DNA from: Pseudarthrobacter oxydans
GTDB lineage: Bacteria; Actinomycetota; Actinomycetes; Actinomycetales; Micrococcaceae
Reading direction: 5' to 3'
Assembly (NCBI RefSeq): GCF_030812335.1
Contig: NZ_JAUSSN010000009.1
Span: forward strand, 62,001 to 126,000
DNA length: 64,000 nt
Each line of letters begins with the position of its first letter. The stretch's first letter is position 1. Made by a program: the position numbers and the translations under genes. This document shows positions 63,813 to 64,000 of this stretch, one piece after another. Under the pieces are notes generated by a model, which saw only the letters and a program-made list of their open reading frames with translations, was not told the DNA's origin and searched no databases.

Positions 63813-64000
63813 ATGACTCAAACCCCGACAAAACCATTCCCGCCCTCGAGTGACAGGGCGAAGCAAATCCGTCTGGTCCTCTGGATCCTGCTGGCGGCCA
63901 TCGTCGCGGGCGGACTCGTCTGGTACGCGGCCCTGACGACCAGCGGGCCCGCACCAGAAGTGCCGCAGCCGGCGGCCAATGCGCAACTGGTCCGCGGCGA
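63813..64000 (+). CDS. Membrane-anchored protein, N-terminal part (cut by window edge)
   Basis: The visible 62 codons read MTQTPTKPFPPSSDRAKQIR, one transmembrane helix (LVLWILLAAIVAGGLVWYAA), then an exported Pro/Ala stretch ending QLVRG. This arrangement is typical of DsbA- or TlpA-type thioredoxin-fold proteins of actinobacteria, but the domain is beyond the window, so this is a guess. GGAAAG upstream suits the GTG one codon earlier or this ATG. Confidence 0.6.
   Translation, partial: MTQTPTKPFPPSSDRAKQIRLVLWILLAAIVAGGLVWYAALTTSGPAPEVPQPAANAQLVRG

Overview
The window is GC-rich, densely packed actinobacterial chromosome. GTG and TTG starts are frequent, ATGA/GTGA overlaps between genes are common, and the gene content (two DUF4193 proteins, a SARP regulator, an HtaA heme-binding domain, a mycobacterial-type LexA box, a form I CO dehydrogenase cluster) fits Micrococcaceae, most likely Arthrobacter or Pseudarthrobacter. 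No rRNA, tRNA, CRISPR array, insertion sequence or prophage was recognised.

Region by region. 1-10 kb is a stress and anaerobiosis-flavoured neighbourhood: a cut-off universal stress protein, a squalene-cyclase-like protein, an MBL-fold RNase and erythromycin-esterase operon, an acyl-CoA ligase, a dienelactone hydrolase followed by a TspO remnant, and a large FdhF/YdeP-type molybdopterin oxidoreductase. Two dyads resembling DevR/DosR boxes lie upstream of genes here. Directly after the oxidoreductase sits an array of three 85-bp palindrome-ended repeats. 10-22 kb is the centrepiece: a LysR regulator divergent from a complete aerobic CO dehydrogenase operon (coxM-coxS-coxL, an XdhC-YHS fusion, a MocA-like nucleotidyltransferase, AAA+ ATPase, VWA protein, CoxG, second XdhC). 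CoxL carries the form I AYACSFR signature, so atmospheric or trace CO oxidation is expected. 22-29 kb is accessory: a YciO protein, a cassette of XRE-cupin regulator, CPYC flavoprotein and methyltransferase, then small genes including a SUFU-domain protein and an antisense-overlapping ORF. 29-35 kb holds LexA-controlled umuDC, a SARP regulator, an HtrA-like protease, a stand-alone HtaA protein and a DUF4193 protein.

35-50 kb contains a GGDEF-EAL protein broken by a frameshift, a GH15 glycosidase, pirin, a cyclopropane-fatty-acid-synthase-like enzyme, a TetR regulator with paired palindromes, an amidohydrolase, a LigD polymerase-domain protein, trxB, pncB and a two-gene STAS operon. 50-64 kb holds hrpB, a CYTH-CHAD protein, a second universal stress protein, a 2-oxoglutarate/Fe(II) oxygenase, a TetR regulator divergent from a DUF2306/quinone-oxidoreductase operon across two identical 15-bp operators, a Tat-type lipoprotein dienelactone hydrolase, a second squalene-cyclase-like protein, a second DUF4193 protein, a YnfA protein and the start of a membrane-anchored protein.

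How the genes work together: CoxMSL would oxidise CO, the XdhC, MocA-like, AAA+ and VWA proteins would mature the Mo-Cu active site, and CoxG would tether the enzyme to the membrane and quinone pool. All functions are read from sequence motifs; no database search was run.
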